A DNA stretch of 64,000 nucleotides from NCBI RefSeq assembly GCF_014648415.1, contig NZ_BMRB01000002.1:1261260-1325259 (forward strand), written 5' to 3'. The notes beneath the pieces were generated by a model, which saw nothing but the letters and a program-made list of their open reading frames with translations, searched no databases and was not told the DNA's origin. Both the position numbers and the translations under genes were made by a program. This DNA is from Actinokineospora fastidiosa (GTDB taxonomy: Bacteria; Actinomycetota; Actinomycetes; Mycobacteriales; Pseudonocardiaceae). Positions 16,635 through 24,697 of this stretch are shown piece after piece; the first letter of the stretch is position 1; every line of letters starts with the position of its first letter.

Positions 16635-17165
16635 GTGACGAGTATCTACTTAGGACAAGGGCCGAACCCGGTGGAGCCCGACCTCGTCGAGCTCGCGCTC
16701 GGCCTGGTCGCGTTCCTGGTGTTGCTGGCCATCTTCACGAAGGTCGTGGCGCCCCGCTTCGAGCGCCTGTACGGCGAGCGGACCGCGCGGATCGAGGGCG
16801 GGATCGCCGACGCCGAGGCGGCGCGGGCCAAGGCCGCGCAGGCCCTGGCGGAGTACCGCGCACAGGTGAGCGCCGCTCGCGCCGAGGCATCGGCGATCCG
16901 CGACACGGCCCGCGCCGAGGCCGAGGCCGCCCAGGCGCGGGTGAACGCCGAGGCCCAGGACCGCGTCCAGCGCCTGATCGACCGCGGCGAGACCGACCTG
17001 GCCGCCCAGCGGGAGCGCGTGCTGGCCGACCTGCGCCCGGAACTGGGCCGCCTCGCCCTCGACCTGGCCACCCGCGTCATCGGCGAGCCCCCTGCGCAGC
17101 ACATCGTGGACCGCGTTCTGACCGACTCCGACGCGGGCCGGACACCGCCCCCGCTTCCCCGCTGA
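16635..17165 (+). CDS. Orphan F-type ATP synthase subunit b-like protein
   Basis: 176 residues with the AtpF layout: a short N-terminus, one membrane helix (LALGLVAFLVLLAIFTKVVA, about residues 22-41), and a long charged coiled coil rich in alanine, glutamate and arginine (about 50-140), ending LATRVIGEP. GTG 16635 follows GGGGG. The usual atp operon neighbours (atpB, atpE, atpH, atpA) are absent: upstream is the LAL regulator, and downstream is a repeat region. A proline-rich C-terminal tail replaces the normal end. It could be a paralogue recruited for another membrane-anchored coiled-coil role. Confidence 0.75.
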   Translation: MTSIYLGQGPNPVEPDLVELALGLVAFLVLLAIFTKVVAPRFERLYGERTARIEGGIADAEAARAKAAQALAEYRAQVSAARAEASAIRDTARAEAEAAQARVNAEAQDRVQRLIDRGETDLAAQRERVLADLRPELGRLALDLATRVIGEPPAQHIVDRVLTDSDAGRTPPPLPR

Positions 17166-17523
17166 ACGGCGCCACAGAGGGGCCGTTTCCGGTTGGCTGG
17201 CACCCGGCCACGCTGGTCGAGGCGGCGGGTTACGCGGCCGCTCCGCCGAATCCGCCTGCCTCGCCACCGAGGAGGAGGGCCGCTCCGCGCTGCGGCACCC
17301 CGCTCGCTCGCCCATGGCGAGGGTGACCAGCACAACCGCGCCAGCGGGGGCGAGCCGACACAGCACACCTCACTCGCACGGCGAGAGCAAGCAGCACAAC
17401 CGCGCTGGAGTGGGCGAGCTGCAAAGCGACGGTAAGCACAACCGCGTCGGTGCCCGCGAGTTGTGGCACCACCTCACTCGCACATGGCGACGGTGAGCAG
17501 GACAACTGCGTCGGTGCGGGCGA
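17166..17523. repeat. Four degenerate tandem repeats built from the 3' end of a cupin gene
   Basis: This 300-bp gene-free stretch plus the end of the cupin gene contains about four copies of a 42-60 bp unit (about 17301-17354, 17368-17418, 17419-17460 and 17473-17523). Recognisable cores are ATGGCGA, GGTGAGCAG, ACAACCGCG and GGGCGAG. The rightmost copy encodes the last residues of the cupin (TDAVVLLTVAMCE on the minus strand); the others are decayed copies beyond its stop codon. 17166-17300 shows nothing recognisable. Confidence 0.65.
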
Positions 17524-17812
17524 GGACTCCGTGCCTGCGGGGTGGGACGGGGGCCAGGTGACCCTCGGCCAGTTCCCAGCTCTCGTCCTGGGTGTGCAGC
17601 CGGACCTGCCCGCTCAGGACGTGCAGGGTCGCCGCCGGGGGCGCGTTGTGCTCGGCGAGTTCGGCGCCCTCGGTGAGCGCGATCAGGGTCGCCCGCTGCA
17701 CCTGGTTGGACACCAGCGTCTTGGCGGCCCGGTGCGCGGGGGCGCGGCGGGCCTCGTCCAGCAGGGCCGCTGCCAGTTCGGTCACGGGTGCCACATCGGG
17801 GTGGTCGGTCAC
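17474..17812 (-). CDS. Cupin-domain protein
   Basis: 112 residues. A single cupin barrel is seen: LAEHNAPPAATLHVLSGQVR is cupin motif 1 with the metal-ligand pattern weakened (one histidine kept), then LAEGHLAPVPPRRHGVLAR is motif 2. The likely start is GTG 17812 with GGGAG 8 nt upstream; an in-frame ATG at 17827 is possible. Small cupins of this kind often bind ligands rather than catalyse. The 3' end is the source of the tandem repeats at 17301-17473. Confidence 0.7.
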   Translation of the reverse strand: MTDHPDVAPVTELAAALLDEARRAPAHRAAKTLVSNQVQRATLIALTEGAELAEHNAPPAATLHVLSGQVRLHTQDESWELAEGHLAPVPPRRHGVLARTDAVVLLTVAMCE

Positions 17813-17990
17813 GCAACACGCTCCCATCCGCACGGGGTATCACGGCTGCGCTTGACGATATAGCCCCGGGCGGCATCGGGCTGGGTGGCGGGAAACCGCC
17901 GGGCGGCAGCGGTAACGACAAGATCGTCTTCGCCGACTGGGTGTACGGCGGTCCCGCAGGTCCGCCGTCGCCGATCCTCCGGAGAAACCC

Positions 17991-18749
17991 ATGCCCACGC
18001 TTCGCCGCGGTATGCGCGTCCAGCGCCAGGGAGTCAACGCGCAGTGCTCGGTCGGCCCGTTCCTCACCGGCGCGGACGGCATCTACTTCCTCACCGTCCA
18101 GCACGGGCTGAACCACCCCGCGCGCACCCGGGTCGTGGAGGCCAGCCTGAACGGCTTCGACTACACCCCCATCGGCGCCTACATCACCGGCGTGCAGGAC
18201 GAGGCCGTCGACTGGGCGATCGTGAAGGTGGACCCGGGCATCACCATCGACCGCGCGGTGCCGGTGGGCGAGACCGCGCGGAAGTTCCCCAGCACGGCGA
18301 AGGACGCCAAGCTGACCGGTGTCGCCTACAACTACCAGCAGGGCGGGTACGCCCTGTTCGAGTCGACGGAGTTCGCCCAGCGCGACCTCGACGGCCCGGT
18401 GGAGAACAGCCCGACCGTGCGCAAGCAGTTCGTCTGCCGCAACACCGGCGGCCACCTCGCCGACGTGGGCGACTCCGGCAGCGCGGTGTACGACCAGTTG
18501 GGCGCGCTCGTCGGCATGGAGTGGGCCGTCGAGCGGGACGACTCGCAAGGGCTGCGCCTGTTCTACGTGCAGCCCATCCTGACCGTCGCGGTGTCGCTCA
18601 TCGGCAGGCTGTGGGAGCTGGAGACCCAGCACGCCGACTCCGCAGACTGGACGGCCGCCAGGCCGCTGGCCCAGCACCTCGGCGCGGACCCGGCCAGGGT
18701 CCGCGACCGCGACGCCCTGGTCCGGTACACGCTCAGCCTGTTCAGCTAG
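17991..18749 (+). CDS. Trypsin-like (chymotrypsin-fold) serine protease without signal peptide
   Basis: 252 residues. The catalytic triad of an S1-type fold is visible: His38 in TVQHGL, Asp74 in AVDWAIVKV and Ser162 in VGDSGSAVYD. No signal peptide or membrane segment is present and the protein starts directly with the barrel, so it may act in the cytoplasm or leave by another route. ATG 17991 follows GGAG (17981-17984). About 75 residues after the serine are helical and charged. The substrate and partner are unknown; it is followed 61 bp later by an excisionase-like HTH gene. Confidence 0.75.
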   Translation: MPTLRRGMRVQRQGVNAQCSVGPFLTGADGIYFLTVQHGLNHPARTRVVEASLNGFDYTPIGAYITGVQDEAVDWAIVKVDPGITIDRAVPVGETARKFPSTAKDAKLTGVAYNYQQGGYALFESTEFAQRDLDGPVENSPTVRKQFVCRNTGGHLADVGDSGSAVYDQLGALVGMEWAVERDDSQGLRLFYVQPILTVAVSLIGRLWELETQHADSADWTAARPLAQHLGADPARVRDRDALVRYTLSLFS

Positions 18750-18810
18750 TCCGTATTACTCCCTAAAATTACCCATCAAGCGTCACAGTGGGGAATGTTA
18801 GGGTAGTGAT

Positions 18811-19230
18811 ATGACCAAACAGCTCTACTCCGCGGAGGAGGTGGCCGCGCAGCTCGGACTGCATGTCCGCACGGTGCGCGGCTACATCCGCGACGAGCGA
18901 CTGCGGGCGGTCCGGATCGGGAAGCAGTACCGCGTCACCCGCGAGGACCTCGAGGCGTTCCTCGGCGCGCCGGTCGCGGACCCGCCCGAGGTCGGCCGCC
19001 ACCGGCACGTCGACGTGTCGACCGTCGTCGGGATCGACGCGGTGAGCCCGGAGACTGCCCACCGCGTCAGCACCCTGCTCACGGCGATGCGCGGCGAGCC
19101 GGGCGACCAGCCGGTCCGGGTGTCGACGGCCTACGACGAGGAGCGCGGCCGGATGAAGGTCGTCGTCATCGCCGGGCTGGCCGACACCCGCGCGGTCCTG
19201 GAGTACCTGCAGGCGGTGCTGGACTCATGA
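18811..19230 (+). CDS. MerR/excisionase-type HTH DNA-binding protein
   Basis: 139 residues. The N-terminal HTH_17 domain (YSAEEVAAQLGLHVRTVRGY, then RDERLRAVRIGKQYRVTRED) is of the excisionase/MerR class, followed by an 80-residue alpha/beta domain of unknown role (VSTVVGIDAVSPETAHRVST). ATG 18811 is leaderless: TAGGGT (18799-18804) ends 6 nt before it. It overlaps the next hydrolase gene by ATGA, so it probably regulates its own two-gene operon. There is no integrase nearby, which argues against a real excisionase. Confidence 0.85.
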   Translation: MTKQLYSAEEVAAQLGLHVRTVRGYIRDERLRAVRIGKQYRVTREDLEAFLGAPVADPPEVGRHRHVDVSTVVGIDAVSPETAHRVSTLLTAMRGEPGDQPVRVSTAYDEERGRMKVVVIAGLADTRAVLEYLQAVLDS

Positions 19231-20072
19231 TCTACAAGACCGAGTCGGGCGGGCGGGAGATCCGGCGCCGCTACGACCAGGCCATCGCCGGGTGGCCGGT
19301 CCCCGCCGAGCACCTGCGCGTGCCGACCCGCGAGGGCGAGACGTTCGTGCTCGTCTGCGGGCCCGAGGACGCCCCGCCCCTCGTGCTGCTGCACGGGTCG
19401 GGCTCGAACGCGGCCATGTGGCTGGGCGACGTCGCGGCCTGGTCGCGGCACTTCCGGGTGCACGCGGTCGACCTGATCGGCGAGCCCGGCCGCTCCGCGC
19501 CGTCGCGCCCGCCGCTGGACTCCGACGCGTACGCGCTGTGGCTGGACGACGTCTTCAACCACCTCGGACTCGACCGGGTCGCCGTCGTCGGGGCGTCCCT
19601 CGGCGGCTGGCTGGCGCTGGACTACACGATCCGGCGGCCGGACCGGGTCGGGCGGCTCGCCCTGCTGTGCCCGGGCGGGATCGGCCGCCAGAAGGTCGGG
19701 TTCCTCCTCAAGGTCCTGGTCTACAAGCCGTTCGGCCGGTGGGGCCTCATGCGCTCGATCAGGGCGGTCGCGGGCGTCGACCCGATGGCCCTGCCCGAGG
19801 TGGCCGACTACCTCGCGCTGACGTTCGCCCACTTCCTGCCCCGCCGCGACCGGCTGCCCGTCTTCCCCGACGACGCCCTCCGGCGGCTGGACATGCCGGT
19901 GCGGGTGATCGTCGGCGCCCGCGACGCGATGTTCGACTCCCAGGACACGGCGGATCGCGTGCGCAGGGCGGTGCCGCACGCGAGCGTGACCGTGCTGCCC
20001 GAGGTCGCGCACGCGATCGTCGGCCAGACCCAGCCGATCCTGGACTTCCTGCTTGATGGTCCCCCGCGGTGA
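19227..20072 (+). CDS. Alpha/beta-hydrolase
   Basis: 281 residues. The oxyanion motif LLHGSGSNAAMW lies near residue 54, the nucleophile elbow VVGASLGGW near 131, the acid in VIVGARDAMFD and the histidine in PEVAHAIVGQ, a complete triad. The fold resembles proline iminopeptidase/esterase members. The start overlaps the stop of the HTH gene by 4 nt (ATGA), so they are translationally coupled. The substrate is unknown. Confidence 0.85.
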   Translation: MIYKTESGGREIRRRYDQAIAGWPVPAEHLRVPTREGETFVLVCGPEDAPPLVLLHGSGSNAAMWLGDVAAWSRHFRVHAVDLIGEPGRSAPSRPPLDSDAYALWLDDVFNHLGLDRVAVVGASLGGWLALDYTIRRPDRVGRLALLCPGGIGRQKVGFLLKVLVYKPFGRWGLMRSIRAVAGVDPMALPEVADYLALTFAHFLPRRDRLPVFPDDALRRLDMPVRVIVGARDAMFDSQDTADRVRRAVPHASVTVLPEVAHAIVGQTQPILDFLLDGPPR

Positions 20073-20085
20073 GGAGGATGTGCCG

Positions 20086-21006
20086 ATGACGACGTGGCGG
20101 GGCACCGCGACGCTGCGGCCGGGACGGCTCACCTACACGGGCCTGATCGGCGCCGCCCACCGGCACCGGCATGCGGCGGTCCAGGTCGTGCAGGGCCTGG
20201 GCGAACCGCTGACCGTCCGCGACGAGTCGGGCGCCGGTGTCCGGGTGCGGGCCGCGATCATCCCGTCGGGCGCGGTGCACGAGATCGCGGGTTCCTCCGA
20301 CGGCGTGCTGACCTGGGTCGACGCGGAGAGCACGCTCGGCAGGGCACTGACCCGCCGCGTCCGGGACACCGGGCTCCCCCACACCTCCGCCGAGGCGTGG
20401 GCAGCGGCGCTGGCGAAGGGGGCGGACGGCCCCGCCGAGGCGTGGACGGCGCTGGAGCGGGTGGACAGTCCCGCCGACACTTGGGCGGCTGCGGAGCGGG
20501 TGGACGACTCCGTCGAGGCGCGAGCGGCGGTGAGTGATCCCACCGCCACTTGGGCGGCCGCGAAGCGGGTGGACGACTCCGTCGAGGCGCGGCCGGCGGT
20601 GGGTGACCCCGTCGACACGTGGGCGGCAGTGATGTCGGTGGGTGATCCCGGCGAGGTCGGTCCGGTGAGCCCGGTTCTGCGCGACGCGCTCGCGGTGGTG
20701 CCCGCGCTGCTCGACGGTCCGGTCCGGCTGGACGACGTCGCGGCGGCGGTCGGGATCTCGGGGTCGCGGCTGGGGCATCTCTTCAGCGAGCGGGTCGGGC
20801 TGCCGTTCCGCGCCTACGTGCGGTGGGCGCGTCTGCGGCGCGCGATCGAGCACGCCCGGCTCGGCGGGACGATCACCGAGGCGGCCCACGCCGCGGGTTT
20901 CGCCGACGGCGCCCACCTGACCCGGGTCTGCCGCGAGATGTTCGGCCTCGCCCCCTCGCATCTCGTGGCGGGGGTGACGATCTCAGCGGGTTCGTTCAAG
21001 CCCTGA
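20086..21006 (+). CDS. AraC-family regulator with tandem-repeat linker
   Basis: 306 residues. An N-terminal cupin-like sensor (YTGLIGAAHRHRHAAVQVVQ, about residues 14-90) is joined to a C-terminal AraC domain (about 205-300; LDDVAAAVGISGSRLGHLFS and ITEAAHAAGFADGAHLTRVC). Between them, about residues 105-195, lies a repeat array based on a 23-residue unit containing WAAAxRVDDSVEARxAV. At DNA level the period is 69 bp (20496 and 20565 start the clearest copies). ATG 20086 follows GAGGAGG (20071-20077). The gene follows the hydrolase by 13 bp and could share its transcript. Confidence 0.85.
   Translation: MTTWRGTATLRPGRLTYTGLIGAAHRHRHAAVQVVQGLGEPLTVRDESGAGVRVRAAIIPSGAVHEIAGSSDGVLTWVDAESTLGRALTRRVRDTGLPHTSAEAWAAALAKGADGPAEAWTALERVDSPADTWAAAERVDDSVEARAAVSDPTATWAAAKRVDDSVEARPAVGDPVDTWAAVMSVGDPGEVGPVSPVLRDALAVVPALLDGPVRLDDVAAAVGISGSRLGHLFSERVGLPFRAYVRWARLRRAIEHARLGGTITEAAHAAGFADGAHLTRVCREMFGLAPSHLVAGVTISAGSFKP
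20405..20655 (+). repeat. 69-bp in-frame tandem repeat in the AraC gene
   Basis: Copies beginning at 20496 and 20565 match closely (GCGGGTGGACGACTCC followed by GTCGAGGCGCG). A partial or diverged unit lies before them (from about 20427) and a truncated one after (from about 20634). The length is a multiple of three, so the frame is kept and a linker of variable length is produced. Confidence 0.75.
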
Positions 21007-21034
21007 GCGCGGTCGCGACGGCATCGTCCTGCCC

Positions 21035-21870
21035 ATGCGCACACTCATCCGGTACGGCTATGTGCCGTTCATGCTCCTGGGCGTCAACGGAGCGGGGATC
21101 GCGGTCATCGCGGGCGGCGGGTCCAAGGTCTGGCTGCTCGGGCTGCTGCTGGTCGCGATCGCCTGCTCCTTCGCCGCCGAGCGCGTCCTGCCCTACCGCG
21201 CGGAGTGGAACACCTCGCACGGGGACGACCGGCGCGACGTCGTCCACGCGGCGGTGAACGAGACCCTGACCCTGGCGAGCGTCGCCGTCCTGCCGGTGCT
21301 CACCGCGGTCGCGTCGGTCGAGGGGATGTGGCCGGGGCACTGGCCGTTCGCCCTGCAGGTGTTCGCGGCCGTGCTCGTCGCCGATCTGGGCATCACGCTG
21401 GTCCACCTGGCCAGCCACAAGCTGCCCGCGCTGTGGCGGCTGCACGCGGTCCACCACAGCGTCCGGCGGTCGTACGGCTTCAACGGCCTGATGAAGCACC
21501 CCGTCCACCAGACCCTGGAGACGGCGGCGGGCGTCGCCCCGCTGGTCGTGCTCGGGCTGCCGGTCGACGTCGCCTCCGCGCTGGCGCTGTGCGTCGCCGT
21601 GCAGCTGCTCCTCCAGCATTCCAATGTGGACTACCGGGTGGGGCCGCTGCTGGCGGTGGTCGCCCTCAACCAGGCGCACCGGTTCCACCACCTCAGGTGG
21701 GCGGGGTCGGCGACGTCAACTTCGGGCTGTTCACCCTGCTCTGGGACCACCTGCTCGGCACGTACTCCTACGACCCCGGCCGCCGCTTCACCAGCGACGA
21801 CCTCGGCATGGCCGCCGAGCCCGACTATCCGGACGGCTACCTCGCCCAGCTCGTCAAGCCGTTCCGCTAG
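21035..21870 (+). pseudogene. Sterol desaturase / fatty acid hydroxylase family membrane protein, frameshifted
   Basis: The N-terminal part has three to four membrane helices and the histidine clusters of this di-iron family (HLASH, LHAVHHS, KHPVHQT and HRFHH). The frame is lost at GGGG 21703-21706 after HHLRWAG. The next frame then continues exactly as the family expects (GDVNFGLFTLLWDHLLGTYS) to the stop at 21870. One extra G would restore a protein of about 278 residues. ATG 21035 is preceded by CATCGT ending 7 nt before it (possible leaderless start). Intact members hydroxylate or desaturate lipids or carotenoids. This could be a sequencing error in a G run or a real lesion. Confidence 0.8.
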
Positions 21871-22642
21871 AAAGGAACTCCGCGATGGCGGCGGCGACGA
21901 GCCCGGGGTGCTCGTCGTGGACCCAGTGGCCGCCGGGGAACACCCGCAGCGTGGTCCCCGGTCGCCGGGCGGCCATGTCCCGCGCCATGGGCGTCGGGAG
22001 GAGGAAGCTGTCCGCGCCGTGCACGAGGAGCGCGGGGCAGGTGGCGGCCAGCCAGTCCGGCCACCAGTCCCCCACCAGCGCCCGCTGCGACGCCATCATG
22101 TCCTCGGCGTCGAACAGCAGCCCCCAGCCGTCGCGGTGTTCGACCGCGCTCTCCAGGAAGTACCCGGCATCGGGGATCCCGTGCGCCTCGATGCCCGCCC
22201 GCAACGCCGCCAACGTCGGCGCCCGCCGCGGCCACCCGCTGACGTCCAACACCGGCCGCGGGACTTCCGGCGGCTGGTTGCGAACGGGACTGTCGATCAC
22301 CACGAGCGCGGTCACCAGCCCGGGATACCGGGCCGCCGCGCGGAAGGCGACGATGCCGCCCATGGAGTGCCCCACCACGGGCATCGGGCCGAGTTCGGCG
22401 AGCACGGCCCCGACGTCGTCCCGGTAGTCGTCCGGCGACACCGGCCCCCGGTCACTACGCCCGTGCGCCCGCTGTTCGAGCGCGATCACCCGATGACGCC
22501 CGTCCAGTTCGCCTGCGATCGCCGCCCACATCCGGGCCCGCCCGAAATGCCCGTGCAACGCGAGAACGGGCGGCCCGTCACCGCCGAAGTCGACCACCTG
22601 CAACGTCCGGCCCCGAACCAGCATCGGGGAGAGCTCAGCCAT
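21854..22642 (-). CDS. Alpha/beta-hydrolase
   Basis: 262 residues. Motifs are LALHGHFGRARMW (oxyanion), VVGHSMGGIVAF (nucleophile), HGADSFLLP (acid) and PGGHWVHDEHP (histidine). The ATG overlaps the stop codon of the Imm10-like gene upstream (TGATG), so the two are coupled. Its 3' end overlaps the hydroxylase gene by 17 nt on the opposite strand. It is related to haloalkane dehalogenase/esterase-type enzymes; the substrate is unknown. Confidence 0.85.
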   Translation of the reverse strand: MAELSPMLVRGRTLQVVDFGGDGPPVLALHGHFGRARMWAAIAGELDGRHRVIALEQRAHGRSDRGPVSPDDYRDDVGAVLAELGPMPVVGHSMGGIVAFRAAARYPGLVTALVVIDSPVRNQPPEVPRPVLDVSGWPRRAPTLAALRAGIEAHGIPDAGYFLESAVEHRDGWGLLFDAEDMMASQRALVGDWWPDWLAATCPALLVHGADSFLLPTPMARDMAARRPGTTLRVFPGGHWVHDEHPGLVAAAIAEFLSSGTA

Positions 22643-23043
22643 CACACCACCTCAACACTCGGCCGATCACCTTCCGGCGCGATCGCGAGGACCGCGCGGA
22701 GCCCGTCGGTGAACTCCCGGACCGCCGTGCGGTCGATGTCCTCGAATCGGCAGGTCACGTCCTCGGCCATGGCCAGGACGGCCGCGAGATGCGGCGTGAG
22801 GGAGATGGAGAGCGTGTCACCTTCGAGGCGAGCCCGGAGCACGCCGCCGTACTCGGTGGCGCCGGTGTCGGTCATGACGCAGTACCGGTCCTCGCCGTTG
22901 GCGATGTCCTGGTCGTCGAACGCGAGCAGGGACGCCTGGAACAGCAGGCACCGTCCCGTGCCGTCGGCGTTCTCCGCCAGGCCCGCGGTCAGGACCCCGT
23001 ACTCGTCATGATCGAGGGCCGCCGACCGGATGATCATCTCCAT
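22642..23043 (-). CDS. Imm10-like immunity family protein
   Basis: 133 residues. The sequence ([20 protein letters not shown], then [20 protein letters not shown] and [11 protein letters not shown]) follows the pattern I associate with the Imm10 family, found beside polymorphic toxins and also as orphans. No toxin gene is recognisable next to it; the following hydrolase is coupled by TGATG. The start is uncertain: ATG 23043 or ATG 23037. The family call is from memory of the motif layout. Confidence 0.55.
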   Translation of the reverse strand: MEMIIRSAALDHDEYGVLTAGLAENADGTGRCLLFQASLLAFDDQDIANGEDRYCVMTDTGATEYGGVLRARLEGDTLSISLTPHLAAVLAMAEDVTCRFEDIDRTAVREFTDGLRAVLAIAPEGDRPSVEVV

Positions 23044-23123
23044 TCGGTCATCCCACCACACGCCGTCTGCGGTCCCGCGGGGTCGCGCTCGTGGGGTTCG
23101 GCGGGTGGCCGCAGACTGGGGGT

Positions 23124-23684
23124 ATGGGTGCGACGGTGTGGGTTGTGGCGGGGGCGCCGGGGGCCGGGAAGAGCACGGTGGCGGAGGTGCTGCTCGACGT
23201 CCTCAAGCCTGTGCCCGCCCTGTTGGACAAGGACACCGTGTACGGGGACTTCGTGGCCGCCACCCTCGCCGCGGCGGGGCGGGACGGTGGGGAGCGTGAA
23301 GGGGCCTGGTACGACCAGCACATCAAGGTCCACGAGTACGCCGGGCTCACCAGGCTCGCGCGCGAGATCAGCGGGCACGGGTGCCCGGTGCTGCTGTCGG
23401 GGCCGTTCACCGCGCAGATCCGGGAGCCCGCCCGGTGGGACGGCTGGGTGCGCGAGCTGGGCGGCGACGTCCGGCTGGTGTGGGTCCGCTCGGACGCCGC
23501 CACCCTCCACGAGCGGCTGCGGCGGCGGGGATCGCCGCGGGACACCGGGAAGCTCGCCGACTTCGCCGCCTTCGTCGCCCGGATGCGGCCGGACGACCCG
23601 CCGCCCGTCCCGCACCTGGAGATCGACAACCGCACGGGCGCCCCGCCGATCCGGACTCAGGTGCGCACCGCGATGTCCGAATAG
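23124..23684 (+). CDS. P-loop small-molecule kinase-like ATPase
   Basis: 186 residues. Walker A is [11 protein letters not shown] at residues 8-18, followed by a lid-type kinase layout ([17 protein letters not shown], then [10 protein letters not shown] and [17 protein letters not shown], where arginines fit a nucleotide kinase lid). It resembles AAA_33 zeta-toxin/chloramphenicol-phosphotransferase-like proteins. ATG 23124 has CAGACT ending 6 nt upstream, a weak leaderless promoter. The phosphate acceptor is unknown. It is convergent with the GNAT gene with one base between stop codons. Confidence 0.75.
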   Translation: MGATVWVVAGAPGAGKSTVAEVLLDVLKPVPALLDKDTVYGDFVAATLAAAGRDGGEREGAWYDQHIKVHEYAGLTRLAREISGHGCPVLLSGPFTAQIREPARWDGWVRELGGDVRLVWVRSDAATLHERLRRRGSPRDTGKLADFAAFVARMRPDDPPPVPHLEIDNRTGAPPIRTQVRTAMSE

Positions 23685-23685
23685 C

Positions 23686-24435
23686 TCAGCTGCTCGCTGC
23701 GATGTCCGGGTGGCGCATCCACAGGTTCGTCTCCCGGTACACCCCGTGGTCGCGTTCGCGGTCGATCTCGACCAGGTCGAGCGCGCCCGGCACCACGTAG
23801 TGGCCGGACTGGGGGAACGCCATGGCCGCCCAGTCCTCCCACTCCCCGACCGTGCCGGTCACGACCATCGAGTTCGGCGCGGGGGCCAGGATCTCGGCGC
23901 CCAGGCGCTGGTGGGTGCGGATCCACGGGTCCAGGTGCAGGCCGTCCGCCCGCGTCCAGCGGTGGAAGTCGGCCATCGGGGTCAAGGGGTACCTCGCCTT
24001 CAGCGTCGGGCGCACCGGCACGATCACCCTGGTCAGGCCCGCGTCCGCCGCCCGCTCCCGCAGCGCGGTCAGCATCACGCCCGCCAGGCCGCCGCGGGCG
24101 CGGTCCGGGCGGACCGTGGCCGACATGAGGCACACCGTGTCCGGTGCGACGCCGCTCTCGTGCTCGGTGACCGCGGCGACGAGGGCGCCGTCGTAGCCGT
24201 CGGGCAGCGTGGAGACGACGCCGTCCCAGCGCAGCGCCACCGCGACCGCCAGGGCCAGCACCTCGCCGTCCTCCACGAGCATGACGTCGTAGCGGGCGAA
24301 GTACTCCCCCACGGCCTGCCGGTGGGTGGTGGAGACCGCGTCGTGCAGCACGAACGCGGGCCATTCGCCGCGGAGCGCCGCCACGGCCGCCTTCTTCAGG
24401 TCCGGTCGCTCCCCCGCGGTGATGATCTCGCGCAC
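23686..24435 (-). CDS. GNAT-family N-acetyltransferase
   Basis: 249 residues. The acetyl-CoA binding core is RPDRARGGLAGVMLTALRER (about residues 108-127), with a substrate-side strand VMLVEDGEVLALAVAVALRW. The C-terminal 100 residues carry an additional domain (WIRTHQRLGAEILAPAPNSM). GTG 24435 is leaderless: TAGGCT ends 6 nt before it on the minus strand. The acceptor is unknown; it lies near the ABC-F resistance gene but is transcribed away from it. Confidence 0.8.
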   Translation of the reverse strand: MREIITAGERPDLKKAAVAALRGEWPAFVLHDAVSTTHRQAVGEYFARYDVMLVEDGEVLALAVAVALRWDGVVSTLPDGYDGALVAAVTEHESGVAPDTVCLMSATVRPDRARGGLAGVMLTALRERAADAGLTRVIVPVRPTLKARYPLTPMADFHRWTRADGLHLDPWIRTHQRLGAEILAPAPNSMVVTGTVGEWEDWAAMAFPQSGHYVVPGALDLVEIDRERDHGVYRETNLWMRHPDIAASS

Positions 24436-24629
24436 GGCCGCAGCCTAACGCCTGCACCGTCTCCGCGACGCGGGTCAGCCGCTGCTGTCCCGCTGGTACA
24501 CCGCGACGGCGCGAGCGGTGAGCCCGTCAGCGCATCCACAATGGACCCGCATCCGCGGGAAGCACCCCGAGTCGGCGTGTGACGAAAACCGGGTGCCCGC
24601 CCGCGCCGGGGTGGGTTACCGTGGTGGAC

Positions 24630-24656
24630 GTGATGCAGCAACTGCTGTTCCTCTGA
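24630..24656 (+). CDS. Leader peptide upstream of the ABC-F gene (VMQQLLFL)
   Basis: A tiny ORF, GTG-ATG-CAG-CAA-CTG-CTG-TTC-CTC-TGA, encodes VMQQLLFL. TACCGT (24617-24622) ends 7 nt before the GTG, so the transcript would begin at the leader peptide itself. A GC hairpin follows 15 nt after its stop and the ABC-F gene begins 85 nt later. This is the architecture of ribosome-mediated attenuation, where antibiotic stalls the ribosome on the leader and allows read-through. The function is inferred from layout. Confidence 0.65.
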   Translation: MMQQLLFL

Positions 24657-24671
24657 GGGACGACGCCTCCC

Positions 24672-24697
24672 CCGGCACCGCGCGAGCGCGGCGCCGG
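24672..24697 (+). terminator. Attenuator hairpin between leader peptide and ABC-F gene
   Basis: CCGGCACCGCGC (24672-24683) and GCGCGGCGCCGG (24686-24697) form a 12-bp stem with one A/C mismatch, followed by a pyrimidine-rich run TTCTCGTCCTCTCC. It is placed to terminate the leader transcript unless a stalled ribosome changes the folding. The remainder of the 24436-24741 gap holds the leader promoter and the ribosome site GGAGG (24727-24731). Confidence 0.65.

Noticed and set aside
17301..17523. CRISPR-like array
   Set aside because: The repeats are uneven in length, degenerate, contiguous without unique spacers, and derive from the 3' end of a coding gene; no cas genes are present.
18811..19230. 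Excisionase of an integrated element
   Set aside because: No integrase, attachment-site repeat or tRNA is nearby, and the extra C-terminal domain and coupled hydrolase fit an ordinary regulator.
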